DNA from: Lachnospiraceae bacterium
GTDB taxonomy: Bacteria; Bacillota; Clostridia; Lachnospirales; Lachnospiraceae
DNA length: 64,000 bases
Direction of reading: 5' to 3'
Assembly (NCBI GenBank): GCA_024405155.1
Contig: JAKSPC010000001.1
Coordinates: 62,001-126,000, forward strand
Under the pieces are notes generated by a model. That model searched no databases. It was not told the origin of the DNA and was given only the letters and a program-made list of their open reading frames with translations. Positions 42,341 to 51,716 of this stretch are shown here, one piece after another. Positions within the stretch are counted from its first letter, which is position 1. Each line of letters begins with the position of its first letter. The position numbers were made by a program, and so were the translations under genes.

Positions 42341-43714
42341 TTATTCGGCGCAATAGATCTGCACACGGCCATCTGTCAGCAGCTCGTTCCTTTCTTTGAT
42401 CTCGACCTGTCCCCATTCATCGCGGGTTCCTGCGAAATCGATCCTTGTGAGTGTATCGCAGAATTGGAAAGCGGCAGTGTCGATGGTCTTAAGGCTTTTC
42501 GGAAGTCCGGCCTCTGCAAGATTCTCGCAGAGATAAAGCGAGTAGATGCCTATTTCTTCTAAACCGTCTTTGATATGAAGTTCCGTCAGATTGGATGCCT
42601 GGCTCATTGCGTAATTGCAGATCCTCTCGCAGCCTTCCGGGACAGTGTATTCTGTTCTCTCGGACGCGGCGGGATAACTAAGCAGCAGTTTTCCGTCAGC
42701 AGTATAAAGAACGCCGTCTTCCGACTTATAGTTTTTGTTGTTCTCATCGACGTCAATGTACGAAAGGGCATAGTTCCAGAAGATCGATCCTTCTTCTATC
42801 TCGGTGACTCCGGCAGGAATAACGATCTTTTCCAGCGTGTTTGTGACTTCGATGGCGTTTTTCCGTATCGTTGTCACGCTGTCAGGAATCTCAAACAGAG
42901 TATCCCTTTTGTCTGCCGGGTAGTTGATGAGAGTGGCAACGGACTTATCGTAAAACACGCCGTCAACAGAAGCATATTCCGGATTGTTTTCATCTACAAC
43001 AAAAGCGGATACGAACGTATTGGCGAAAGCATCGTCTCCGATCACCGAAAGCGATGCGGGGATCGAAACCGTGTTTTCCTTAAACGCGGAACGGAAAGCT
43101 TCGGTGCCGATATACAGCATTCCCTCCGGGAAGGCGAATCCGTTTTCACTGTGAAGCAGGTCGTTGTTGAAAGCACTGTTTCCTACATATTTCAGATTTG
43201 CAGGAAAGTTCACGGTCCTGAGAGCAGTGCAGTTGGTGAAGGCGGCATTTCCGATAAATTCAACATCATTTCCCAGTTCCACATCCGCTAATGCCTGGAA
43301 ATAATAGAAAGCTCCTGCACCAACGGATGTGACCTTGTCACTGATCACGACATGCTCTGCTTCTGCACTGTATTTGTCCCATTCGGGTGCGGTTTCATAA
43401 TAGTCTCTCATAGGACCTTCGCCGGAGATGATGATGGTCTTTGTTGAGGAATTGTAGTCCCATTTCAGATCATCTTTTTCCAAGGCGGCAAACTGCTTTT
43501 CAAGAGCATCGACCGCACCGCCGGCATTGCCCGGGGGTAAAGTTTCTGCCGGGTTGCTCCCGGCGTCCGATGCATTGTTTTCTTCGGCCTGATCGTTGCT
43601 TTGCGTCTGGTTGGGGGCTGCAGATGTATTGCCGGAAGAAGTATCTGCCCCGCCGCAGGCTGTGAGAGAAAAAAGAAAGACCACGCACAGAATCATTGCT
43701 ATCACTTTTTTCAT
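42341..43714 (-). CDS. BspA-type leucine-rich repeat lipoprotein
   Basis: 457 residues. Lipobox SLTACGG, then a Ser/Asn/Glu-rich spacer, then about ten LRR_5 repeats (for example IPDSVTTIRKNAIEV, IPAGVTEIEEGSIF, VPEGCERICNYAM), which form a curved surface for adhesion or ligand binding. Two segments with DENN..Y.S.DGV(F/L)Y interrupt the repeats as in other Treponema/Clostridia BspA proteins. GGAGG before ATG 43714. Surface-exposed, monocistronic. Confidence 0.9.
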   Translation of the reverse strand: MKKVIAMILCVVFLFSLTACGGADTSSGNTSAAPNQTQSNDQAEENNASDAGSNPAETLPPGNAGGAVDALEKQFAALEKDDLKWDYNSSTKTIIISGEGPMRDYYETAPEWDKYSAEAEHVVISDKVTSVGAGAFYYFQALADVELGNDVEFIGNAAFTNCTALRTVNFPANLKYVGNSAFNNDLLHSENGFAFPEGMLYIGTEAFRSAFKENTVSIPASLSVIGDDAFANTFVSAFVVDENNPEYASVDGVFYDKSVATLINYPADKRDTLFEIPDSVTTIRKNAIEVTNTLEKIVIPAGVTEIEEGSIFWNYALSYIDVDENNKNYKSEDGVLYTADGKLLLSYPAASERTEYTVPEGCERICNYAMSQASNLTELHIKDGLEEIGIYSLYLCENLAEAGLPKSLKTIDTAAFQFCDTLTRIDFAGTRDEWGQVEIKERNELLTDGRVQIYCAE

Positions 43715-43791
43715 ATCCGGTTTCCTCCAAATACAATAAAAACACGATTTTTCAATGTGGATCTGAGAAAATTGTATTTTATGATTCAGGA

Positions 43792-43834
43792 AGTTTCAAG
43801 TACTATTTTCACCGTGGAAGAGTACAAAAAATAT
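43792..43834 (+). promoter_or_regulatory. Decayed copy of a promoter element also at 55478
   Basis: AGTTTCAAGTACTATTTT here is identical to 55478-55495, and similarity continues through GTGGAA. The 55478 copy has a TATAAT; this one reads ACAAAA at that place and so has lost its -10. It precedes the toxin remnant at 43884. Confidence 0.5.
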
Positions 43835-44162
43835 CGACTTACTGCTTCTGCAGAAGTATACTCAAACAGTTGCAGGATCTTTCGTGGGCAACGCGATCTC
43901 CCTGAAGCAGCTTTCCTATGCCATGAAGCTTGGCAAATTGGGCGAGCAGTTTGTTCTCAAGTCGGAAAAGGCTTTTGAACGGATCCGGTTCCTTGATTAT
44001 GCCGTAGCGGATAATTCGGAATATTACGCAAGGCGCAAGGTGCGTGATGAAGAAGCACGAAAGGCATTTCAGCGGGAATTGGAAACGGATGATGTCCGGG
44101 GGATCTTCATGAGAGATATCCTCAGAGAGGAGATGAAGCAGGATGACATACGCCTACGATGA
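43794..44162 (+). pseudogene. C-terminal remnant of a DUF3990-type (ADP-ribosyltransferase-like) toxin
   Basis: The readable part ISLKQLSYAMKLGKLGEQFV followed by KSEKAFERIRFLDY and YYARRKVRDEEAR fits the C-terminal end of DUF3990 proteins as I recall them. The frame stays open upstream to a stop near 43782 but has no proper start; GTG 43884 could at most give 92 residues without the catalytic half. It overlaps the start of the XRE partner gene at 44143, the gene order of intact DUF3990/XRE pairs. I conclude the toxin was lost and its regulator kept. Confidence 0.55.
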
Positions 44163-44808
44163 AATGTATCTCGACAGCGCCATGAAGAATCTGGGGGAGG
44201 CGTTCGATTATTCAGTCAATGCCTGCCATCTGGACGCGGAAAGATTTCTGGATCTTTTTATTTCCGGAGGACTTGCCGAAGACTTCGGGAAGGGAAGCCC
44301 CAGGCTGGTAGCCGGTCTTTCCGGGACAGAGCTGGTAATGGAGATCCTTGCCAAGGCAGGACTGGCGAACGTGTTTCCCGGGTCACAGACGGAATATGAC
44401 TTCTCACCGGAGTACTGGTGCGGCTGGATCCTTGCGTACTATCAATGGAAGACCGGCAGAACTTTTTCGGATATCCGGGAAAGCATCCCCATGACGGAAC
44501 TTCTGAAGCTGTATCCGGTTTTGCACGAAGCATCCGAAGAAAAATGTGCCGACACGATGGACCGTATCACGGAACGAAGAAGCGGGGTCTCCAGGCTGCA
44601 GCATCAGAGGAAAAGGTGCGGATATTCGCAAAAGGAGCTTGCCGAAAGGTCCGGCGTCAATCTTCGTACACTGCAGCAGTATGAGCTGAAAGCCAAAGAC
44701 ATAAACAAGGCCTCCGTGCGGACGGTCCGGTCACTTGCAAATGTCCTGGGGTGCCGCGTGGAAGCCCTTTTGGAATACGCGCCTTGTGAGGGAAGGGGAG
44801 GATTCTGA
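44143..44808 (+). CDS. XRE-type regulator of the DUF3990 module (antitoxin-like)
   Basis: 221 residues. N-terminal part (YDEMYLDSAMKNLGEAFDYS; SPEYWCGWILAYYQWKTG) is a conserved domain seen in partners of DUF3990 toxins; C-terminal HTH RCGYSQKELAERSGVNLRTLQQ. ATG 44143 overlaps the remnant by 20 bp. Intact despite the broken toxin gene upstream, so it may protect against related toxins or have another role. Confidence 0.75.
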   Translation: MTYAYDEMYLDSAMKNLGEAFDYSVNACHLDAERFLDLFISGGLAEDFGKGSPRLVAGLSGTELVMEILAKAGLANVFPGSQTEYDFSPEYWCGWILAYYQWKTGRTFSDIRESIPMTELLKLYPVLHEASEEKCADTMDRITERRSGVSRLQHQRKRCGYSQKELAERSGVNLRTLQQYELKAKDINKASVRTVRSLANVLGCRVEALLEYAPCEGRGGF

Positions 44809-44832
44809 GTGTTAATCCCGGAAAGCAGACCG

Positions 44833-45156
44833 TCATCGAATCGTTGAAAGTTTCTTTATGAGGTCAAGAATGATTGGTTTCATTGCCGGAGAACAGGCAT
44901 TAAACAGCTGAACGACTTGTTCAGACTGGTATCTGGAGGAATCCGGGGTTGCGTCAGTTAAAAGAACACCGGCATCGCACTTGATTGCTTCACAGATTCG
45001 ACTTAAAGCATCCAGTGTTGGCTTTACTTTTCCGTTCTCGATTTTTGATAAATAGACAACTGTAATATTGGCTCGTTCAGCAACAGCTTCCTGCGTAAGT
45101 TTTGCCGCTGAACGGGCTTTTTTGATTCTTGATCCAAGAAGCCGATAGTCAAACAT
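44833..45156 (-). CDS. XRE-family transcriptional regulator
   Basis: 107 residues; GGAGG with 8-base spacing selects ATG 45156 (MFDYRLLGSRIKKARSAAKL). HTH with LTQEAVAERANITVVYLSKI. It diverges from the exoprotein cluster at 45321 and may control it: the shared intergenic region holds two ATTAACT elements 17-18 bp apart around the promoter at 45223-45251. Confidence 0.85.
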   Translation of the reverse strand: MFDYRLLGSRIKKARSAAKLTQEAVAERANITVVYLSKIENGKVKPTLDALSRICEAIKCDAGVLLTDATPDSSRYQSEQVVQLFNACSPAMKPIILDLIKKLSTIR

Positions 45157-45222
45157 GCTCATTTCCTCCATTTAATAGAATAACAAGCATGAACTAATAA
45201 TTTAATAAACCAAAGGATTAAC

Positions 45223-45251
45223 TTGAACTATTAGATTAACTATCATATACT
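45223..45251 (+). promoter_or_regulatory. Promoter of the exoprotein cluster
   Basis: TTGAAC (45223-45228), 17-bp spacer, TATACT (45246-45251). It points into the dockerin pseudogene and the large surface-protein genes behind it. ATTAACT occurs both upstream of the -35 and inside the spacer, a possible operator for the divergent XRE protein. Confidence 0.65.
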
Positions 45252-45320
45252 ATTCTTGAGTTGTTGTAAGTTTTAAAACACAACTTTCTCTGAGACCGAG
45301 AGTGATTAGGGAAAAAGTGT

Positions 45321-45931
45321 ATGTACAGTGTATGTGAAGGCCTTCCAAAAAGAAGGCTGGAAATCAAGGAGTTTATGCCTGCCATGTTGAAAAAGTTTAA
45401 AGGGAAAGCTGGTTTATTCTTAGCAACGTTGCTTTTTGCGGAAACAGCAGTTTCCGGGATCTGTTACGGACAGGAAGCAGAAGCTTTTTCAAATGCTGAA
45501 GAAGTGTGACCCTCCTGTTTGACGGCACTACCGAGAAACAGAACAAGAGCGGTACAGGAACGATTGCCACATTGGTGTTGGAATGCGTCGAGGGAGCAGA
45601 AATCGGTGAAAAAGAAATCAGTCTTTCTGAAGTAACACTCTTTGACGCCTTAAAACCGCTTGGCGAGGGCGAGGATGAGGTGACCGACCTTACCGGAACA
45701 AGTATCAATGTTCTGGAAATGCTGTACGGAGATCTGCTCTTTGACGGAAAGATAAGTATATCCGATCTGGCTGTGATCAGACGGTATCTTGCCGGTTGGG
45801 CAGACAGCACAGACGTAGGTACCTGGCCGGAAGCAGATATCAATAAGGATGATGATGTAAATATGGATGATGTAGCCATCCTGCAAAGGTATCTTGCCCG
45901 CTGGGAAGGATATGAGAAGTTCTTTCAATAA
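45321..45931 (+). pseudogene. Internally deleted cohesin-like/dockerin exoprotein
   Basis: First part (45321-45509) encodes a start and signal peptide (KKFKGKAGLFLATLLFAETA). It then meets, in a different frame, the second half of a cohesin-like domain (VTLLFDGTTEKQNKSGTG) and a complete dockerin (GDLLFDGKISISDLAVIRRY; ADINKDDDVNMDDVAILQRY). Comparison with the intact protein at 51717 shows that the first half of the cohesin-like domain is deleted and the frame shifted at 45506. The signal peptide and dockerin remain readable separately. Confidence 0.7.
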
Positions 45932-45952
45932 TGTTTTTGATGGGAAGCCAGT

Positions 45953-48900
45953 ATGAATAATGGGTATCGAGTGAAACGAATAATAGCTTTGTTATTAGCC
46001 ACTACACTGGTGGCTGTTTCCAGTATGGAAAGCTTTGCATTTCATGGAAAAGCAGAACTGATCCCGGTCGGAGACCCGCAGCCTGCAATTGCTGAAGAGG
46101 CTTTTGAAGCAGATGTGCCGCAAGGTCCGGACCGGGATTCCTCGGCAGAGGTTGCTGAAGAAGCAGCATGCGATGCAGTCCTGGCGGGTGACGGGCAAAA
46201 GATCCCGGCAGAGTCTATTCAAATCGGCGGGAACAATATTGCATTCAAGGCGGATGATATGCCACTGATAGTGAATTATGGCGTGAGGCCAAAGGAAACT
46301 ACTGACAAGATCACCTGGACTTCATCAAATCCTGATGTGATAGAGGTCATAGCCCCAGGTGTGATCAAACCCAAAAAGAACGGTAAGGCGATAATTACGG
46401 CTACTGCGGAAAGCGGCGTAAGTGCCAGCTGTGAGTTTTCTGTATCTGATTGCCAGGCAGATCTTATCCTGGATGCCGAAGAAACCGAGCTGCTGAACGA
46501 AGCGGGGAATAAGTTTTGCCTTAAGGTCATGATACATGATACGGAAGGTCATGCCGGTGGGCGTATCAACGTGAGATGGCCGAAGAAATATTTCACTTTT
46601 CTTGATGCCGAGTCCGGAGGACATTTTAATGCTTCGATGGGAGAGATCCGGGATACGACAAACGAAGAAGGTGTCGTCATCATGCTGTTTGACGGCTCTC
46701 TGGAGAAAAAGAACATTAAAGCTACAGAAAACGCCCTGGTGGCAACGCTTGCATTCGAGATCAAAGAAGGAGCACCAAGCGGGGAACATTTATTTGAGTT
46801 TTTAAGATCAGATTTGTTTAATGCGGAAGCCGATATCCTGGGCGGTGAATCTTCAAATCATTACCCGGGCAGTTATGAAGGAGTCAATCTTTCATTGATC
46901 GACCCGGCCGCAACATACCGGGTGACCTTTGATGCCAACGGGCATGGAACGGCACCGGATCCGATTGAGAATGTGACATATAAGAGCAAGGTAAGTGCAC
47001 CCGAAGATCTTGCGGAAGCCGGATATACATTTGGCGGATGGTACAAAGATGTCAACGGGGTCAATAAATGGGATTTTGCAAACGATGTAGTCAGGTGGGA
47101 CACCACACTGTATGCGAAGTGGACGGCCAATACCAACACCGCGTATAAGGTAGAGCATTACCAGCAGAATCAGACTGGGAATGGGTATGTATTAAAAGAC
47201 ACTGATAACCGCACCGGAACAACGGCGGAATTGACAGAAGCAGAGGCAGAGAGTTACACGGGATTTACTGTAAAAGAGTTCAGTCAGGAAAGTATTGCCG
47301 GTGATGGATCAACGGTTATAAAGATCTACTATAACAGAAACACCTATACGGTCACCTGGAAGAACAGCGATACTGTGCTGGAGAGCGATACCAATGTGAG
47401 ATACGGAACAAAACCGTCCTATGACAGTGCAGTCCCCACAAAGGGAGCGGATGCACAGTATACGTACACGTTCAGCGGCTGGAGTCCCGCGATCACCGAA
47501 GAGACCGTTGTGACAGAAAATGTGACATATACAGCGCAGTTTTCCACAACGACAAATACTTATACCATTACGTGGAAAAATGGTGACGAGGTATTGGAAA
47601 CAGATACAGGGGTTCCATATGGAACAAAGCCCTCTTTTGATAGTGAAACTCCACGAAAAACAGGAGACGCTCAATACTCTTACATGTTTGCCGGTTGGAG
47701 TCCTGCAATCACCGATGCGACAATTGTGGAAGGAAATGCCACTTATACAGCACAGTTTACGTCAACAGTCAATACATACACGGTTATCTGGAAAAATGGT
47801 GATGCCGTATTAGAGACGGATACAAATGTTCCTTATGGAACGAAGCCTGAGTATAACGGGACGACACCTGAAAAGGCGGCAGATGCTCAGTATACCTATA
47901 CATTCAGCAGTTGGGATCCTGCAGTCACAGATGCAGCGGCAGTGACCGGAGATGTGACATATTCTGCACAATTTACATCCTCACTCAACACATATACCGT
48001 CACCTGGAAAAATGAGGATGCCATCATAGAGACGGATACAAACGTTCCTTATGGAACGAAGCCCGAGTATAACGGAACGACACCTGAAAAGGCGGCAGAT
48101 GCTCAATATACTTATACATTCAGCGGTTGGGATCCCGCAATCACCGATGCGATAACAGTGACCGGAAATGTGACCTATACGGCACAATTTACCGGAACGA
48201 AAAGAAAGTATGATGTGGTCTTTGATGCCAACGGCCATGGAACGGCGCCGGCAAAGATCGAAGGCGTTGAATATGGCAGTTCTATTGCAGAGCCAACAGC
48301 CCTATCGGAAACAGGCTATACCTTCGGCGGTTGGTTCAAGGAGAGCGGCTGTCAGAATGAGTGGGTGTTTGCGTCCGATACGGTAGGAGGAGCAACGACT
48401 CTTTACGCAAAGTGGACAGTAAACAGTCACAAAGTGAAGTATGTTTATACAGATACCACTCCCGCAGGAGCCCCTGCTATTGCTGACGCTGCAAAAGACT
48501 ACGGAATCACAGTACAAGTGGCAGAAAAACCGGCACTGGCCGGATATACGTTATCTGACTGGACAACCATGGATGTCACTGTTAGCGGCGGAAGCTTTGT
48601 TATGCCGGATACAGACGTGACCTTCACTGCCAGATGGACAGCCAATACGAATACTCCTTATACGGTAGAGCATTATCAGCAGGATGTGGCTGGGGATGGT
48701 TACACAAAGAAGGCTGCGGAGAACCTGACCGGAACAACAGCGCAGCAAACAGCAGCTGCTGCGAAAGAGTATGAAGGGTTTACTGTAAAGGAGTTCAGCC
48801 AGAAAGAGATCAGCGGTGACGGAACGACTGTCATTAAGATCTATTACGATAGAAAGACCTTCACGGTGACCTGGAAGAATGGCGATGCAGTACTGGAAAC

Positions 48901-50467
48901 AGATACCGGTGTGAGATATGGCGCAAAACCATCTTACGATAGTGCAGTTCCCACAAAGGAGGCAGGCATCCAGTATTGCTATACGTTCAGTGGCTGGGGT
49001 CCGGCTGTTTCTCCGGATACAACAGTAACTGAAAATGTGACTTATACGGCACAGTTTACGGAAGCGCTTAGAAAATATGACGTGACTTTTGATGCCAACG
49101 GCCATGGAACAGCACCTGCAAAAGTCGAAGGCGTGGAGTATGGAAGCACTATTGCGGCTCCGACTGTACCGACTACGAATGGTTATACCTTTGCGGAATG
49201 GTACAAAGAAGCAGCCTGTGAGAACGCGTGGAACTTTGAAACCGATACCATCGGAGGTGCAGTTACTTTATACGCAAAGTGGACAGCCAATACCAACACA
49301 CCCTACAAAGTAGAGCATTACCAGCAGGATGTTGTCGGAAATGGTTATTCAAAGAAGGAGACGGATGATCTTACCGGAACCACAGCAGAAACAACAAAGG
49401 CAGCAGCAAAGGCATATGCAGGATTTACTGTCAAGCCGTTTACGCAGGGAACGATCGGTGCCAATGGAGATACTGTCATAAAGATCTATTATGACAGAAA
49501 CACCTTTTCAGTCACCTGGAAAAACGGGGATCAGACGCTGAAAACAGAGGAGCTCAGGTATCAGTCTGTGCCTTCTTATCGTGGAGATACCCCTGTAAAG
49601 CAGGCTGATGCACAGTATACCTATGCCTTCAACGGGTGGGATCCGGTACCGACAGCATTGACGGCACCAGTGACATATCAGGCAAAGTTTACGCAGTCTT
49701 TGAGAAAGCACACCGTTGTATTTAAGGACTGGAATGGCAGCAACATCAGTACACAGCAAGTTTCTTACGGATCCGCTGCGGCGGCTCCATCTGATCCGAA
49801 GCGAAGCGGATATTCCTTCACGGGCTGGGATAAGGATTTTACAAAGATCACCGGTGATTTGACAGTAACTGCGCAGTATGAGACCTCCAGAAGCTCTTCT
49901 GGTGGCGGAGGCGGCGGTTCGTCAGGTGGCGGCGGAGGCGGCGGTTCGTCAGGCGGCGGCGGAGGCGGCGGTTCGTCAGGTGGCGGCGGAGGCGGCGGCT
50001 CGTCAGGCGGTGGCGGAGGCGGCGGCCCCACAGCCAAGAAGACTGCAGCAGCCGGAACTGCCACATTCTCCAAGAACTGGTTTGCAGATGCAGCAGGAGT
50101 GTGGAGGATCAAAGACAAAGCCGGCAATATCGTAACCAGCGCATGGCTTTGTGATGATGCTGTGGCTGCCAACGGGCAGAGCGTATGGTACCTCATGAAT
50201 ACTGACGGGACCATGCTGGCCGCGGGCCTTGTACAGGATAATACCGGAAACTACTACAGCCTGGAAATGAACCATAACGGCTACTACGGCATGCTTCGTT
50301 ATGTAAACGGGACCTACGACGGCATCTACATGGAATTCAGTCAGAAGCATGACGGAACATTCGGTGCCATTACAAATCAGAGCGCCATCGATGCGTTGAA
50401 AGCCAAGTATGGTGTGACAAAGTTTGGTGTGGGCAACGAAAACTGTATTTATACGAAGAATTTCTAA
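45953..50467 (+). CDS. Giant exported repeat protein: Big_2, cohesin-like, InlB-type repeats, Gly-Ser linker, C-terminal surface domain
   Basis: 1504 residues. Signal peptide (1-30); Big_2-like domain (about 85-165); cohesin-like beta sandwich (about 170-315, containing GHAGGRINVRWP and MLFDGSLEKKN); then roughly a dozen InlB B-type (Flg_new) repeats to residue 1311, such as VTFDANGHGTAP and YTVTWKNGD, some nearly identical in DNA (47.8 and 48.0 kb, about 219 bp apart); a linker of five SSGGGGGGG units (1313-1358); and a C-terminal domain (1360-1504) shared with the next gene. No LPXTG sorting signal. Likely an adhesin or surface scaffold. Confidence 0.85.
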   Translation: MNNGYRVKRIIALLLATTLVAVSSMESFAFHGKAELIPVGDPQPAIAEEAFEADVPQGPDRDSSAEVAEEAACDAVLAGDGQKIPAESIQIGGNNIAFKADDMPLIVNYGVRPKETTDKITWTSSNPDVIEVIAPGVIKPKKNGKAIITATAESGVSASCEFSVSDCQADLILDAEETELLNEAGNKFCLKVMIHDTEGHAGGRINVRWPKKYFTFLDAESGGHFNASMGEIRDTTNEEGVVIMLFDGSLEKKNIKATENALVATLAFEIKEGAPSGEHLFEFLRSDLFNAEADILGGESSNHYPGSYEGVNLSLIDPAATYRVTFDANGHGTAPDPIENVTYKSKVSAPEDLAEAGYTFGGWYKDVNGVNKWDFANDVVRWDTTLYAKWTANTNTAYKVEHYQQNQTGNGYVLKDTDNRTGTTAELTEAEAESYTGFTVKEFSQESIAGDGSTVIKIYYNRNTYTVTWKNSDTVLESDTNVRYGTKPSYDSAVPTKGADAQYTYTFSGWSPAITEETVVTENVTYTAQFSTTTNTYTITWKNGDEVLETDTGVPYGTKPSFDSETPRKTGDAQYSYMFAGWSPAITDATIVEGNATYTAQFTSTVNTYTVIWKNGDAVLETDTNVPYGTKPEYNGTTPEKAADAQYTYTFSSWDPAVTDAAAVTGDVTYSAQFTSSLNTYTVTWKNEDAIIETDTNVPYGTKPEYNGTTPEKAADAQYTYTFSGWDPAITDAITVTGNVTYTAQFTGTKRKYDVVFDANGHGTAPAKIEGVEYGSSIAEPTALSETGYTFGGWFKESGCQNEWVFASDTVGGATTLYAKWTVNSHKVKYVYTDTTPAGAPAIADAAKDYGITVQVAEKPALAGYTLSDWTTMDVTVSGGSFVMPDTDVTFTARWTANTNTPYTVEHYQQDVAGDGYTKKAAENLTGTTAQQTAAAAKEYEGFTVKEFSQKEISGDGTTVIKIYYDRKTFTVTWKNGDAVLETDTGVRYGAKPSYDSAVPTKEAGIQYCYTFSGWGPAVSPDTTVTENVTYTAQFTEALRKYDVTFDANGHGTAPAKVEGVEYGSTIAAPTVPTTNGYTFAEWYKEAACENAWNFETDTIGGAVTLYAKWTANTNTPYKVEHYQQDVVGNGYSKKETDDLTGTTAETTKAAAKAYAGFTVKPFTQGTIGANGDTVIKIYYDRNTFSVTWKNGDQTLKTEELRYQSVPSYRGDTPVKQADAQYTYAFNGWDPVPTALTAPVTYQAKFTQSLRKHTVVFKDWNGSNISTQQVSYGSAAAAPSDPKRSGYSFTGWDKDFTKITGDLTVTAQYETSRSSSGGGGGGSSGGGGGGGSSGGGGGGGSSGGGGGGGSSGGGGGGGPTAKKTAAAGTATFSKNWFADAAGVWRIKDKAGNIVTSAWLCDDAVAANGQSVWYLMNTDGTMLAAGLVQDNTGNYYSLEMNHNGYYGMLRYVNGTYDGIYMEFSQKHDGTFGAITNQSAIDALKAKYGVTKFGVGNENCIYTKNF
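49889..50030 (+). repeat. 27-bp minisatellite encoding SSG7 linker
   Basis: Five tandem units of 27 bp (first one 24 bp) of the type TCGTCAGG-(GGC/GGA)n, inside the gene at 45953. Each encodes Ser-Ser followed by six or seven Gly. Unit number is likely to vary between strains by slippage. Confidence 0.85.
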
Positions 50468-50483
50468 TAGGGTGGAGTTTCAC

Positions 50484-51704
50484 ATGAAGAAATCAAAAGT
50501 GATCAAGGCATTCATCGTTTGTCTGGTGCTTGGGACGGTATTCTGCTTCCCGGCACTGGCAGGTTGGCCATCAGGAAGTTATTTGAAACTGCAGGCGCAG
50601 AAAAGCGAGGCCAAGGTGGGACAGGACACCTATTTCACGGTAGATGTCCTTATGAAGGATGTGGATGGTCATGCCGGAGGCGTGATCTGTATCCAGTGGC
50701 CGGAGAATGATTTTCAGGTGGTAAAGATCACAAACGACACCGGTTTTTTCAATGTGAAAAGGATGACGGTTCCGCTGCCGGCAAAAAATGGTGAAGTCGC
50801 ACTTTTTTATGACGGATCTCTGGAGAGACAGAATAGGACAGGTGCGGGAAAGGTCGCAACGTTGACTTTTCAGCTGAACGATACAGCGATAGCCGGCAGA
50901 AAAGAGATTTCTTTTGGGGAGATCGACCTGTTCGATACGGTCGCTTTTGCAGATGACTACCCAGAAACCGGGTTGAGTTCTGCTTACGTTACGGTGATGA
51001 AGGAAGGTACAGGTTCCGAAAGCTCCGGGCAGGAAAGCAGTGAAGAGATCCGAAAGGAACAGACAGAACAGAAAGAGCCTGAGCATTCAGGACCGGACGG
51101 AAATACACAGGAAAAGAAAAAAGACGAACCAGTCGGCCCGGGGAAGTATGAGCCCTCCGGTGAGGTGAAGGAAAAGGAGTCTGCGACGGATGCCGGTAAA
51201 ACGGAAAGCCAGGGAGCCGGAACAAATGCAGGTTCCGGCAGCAGCTCGGCGAAATCAGGCGGTACCGGTGGGAGTCCCATAGGTGGGCTTCTTTCGCTGA
51301 CATATTCCAGAAACTGGTATACAGATGCAAAAGGAAACTGGAAGATAAAAGACAAGACAGGCAAGGATGTGAACAGCGCATGGCTGTGTGACGATGCCGT
51401 GAAAGCCAACGGACAGAACGTATGGTACCTTATGAATACAGACGGGACCATGCTGGCAGTAGGGCTGGTGCAGGATAAGACAGGAAACTACTACAGCCTG
51501 GAAACAAGACACAACGGATATTATGGCATGCTTCGATACAAAAACGGGACTTACGATGGGATCTACATGGAATTCAGTCAGAAGCATGACGGAACATTCG
51601 GCGCAATTACAAACAAACCTGCTATTGATGCGCTGAAGGCAAAGTACGGTGTAACAAAATTCGGGATCGACAATTCTAATTGTGTATATACAGCGAAGTT
51701 CTAA
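50484..51704 (+). CDS. Exported cohesin-like protein with C-terminal surface domain
   Basis: 406 residues from ATG 50484 (GGTGGAG upstream). Signal peptide (1-26), cohesin-like domain (about 32-170; GHAGGVICIQWP, LFYDGSLERQN), a Ser/Glu/Lys/Gly linker (175-270), then the same C-terminal domain as the giant protein (about 272-406; SRNWYTDAKGNWKIKDKTGK ... MEFSQKHDGTFG). The C-terminal coding DNA is nearly identical to that of the upstream gene in places. The C-terminal module, which I recall at the ends of many Lachnospiraceae exoproteins, probably attaches them to the cell surface. Confidence 0.8.
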   Translation: MKKSKVIKAFIVCLVLGTVFCFPALAGWPSGSYLKLQAQKSEAKVGQDTYFTVDVLMKDVDGHAGGVICIQWPENDFQVVKITNDTGFFNVKRMTVPLPAKNGEVALFYDGSLERQNRTGAGKVATLTFQLNDTAIAGRKEISFGEIDLFDTVAFADDYPETGLSSAYVTVMKEGTGSESSGQESSEEIRKEQTEQKEPEHSGPDGNTQEKKKDEPVGPGKYEPSGEVKEKESATDAGKTESQGAGTNAGSGSSSAKSGGTGGSPIGGLLSLTYSRNWYTDAKGNWKIKDKTGKDVNSAWLCDDAVKANGQNVWYLMNTDGTMLAVGLVQDKTGNYYSLETRHNGYYGMLRYKNGTYDGIYMEFSQKHDGTFGAITNKPAIDALKAKYGVTKFGIDNSNCVYTAKF

Positions 51705-51716
51705 GAGGTGATTTCC

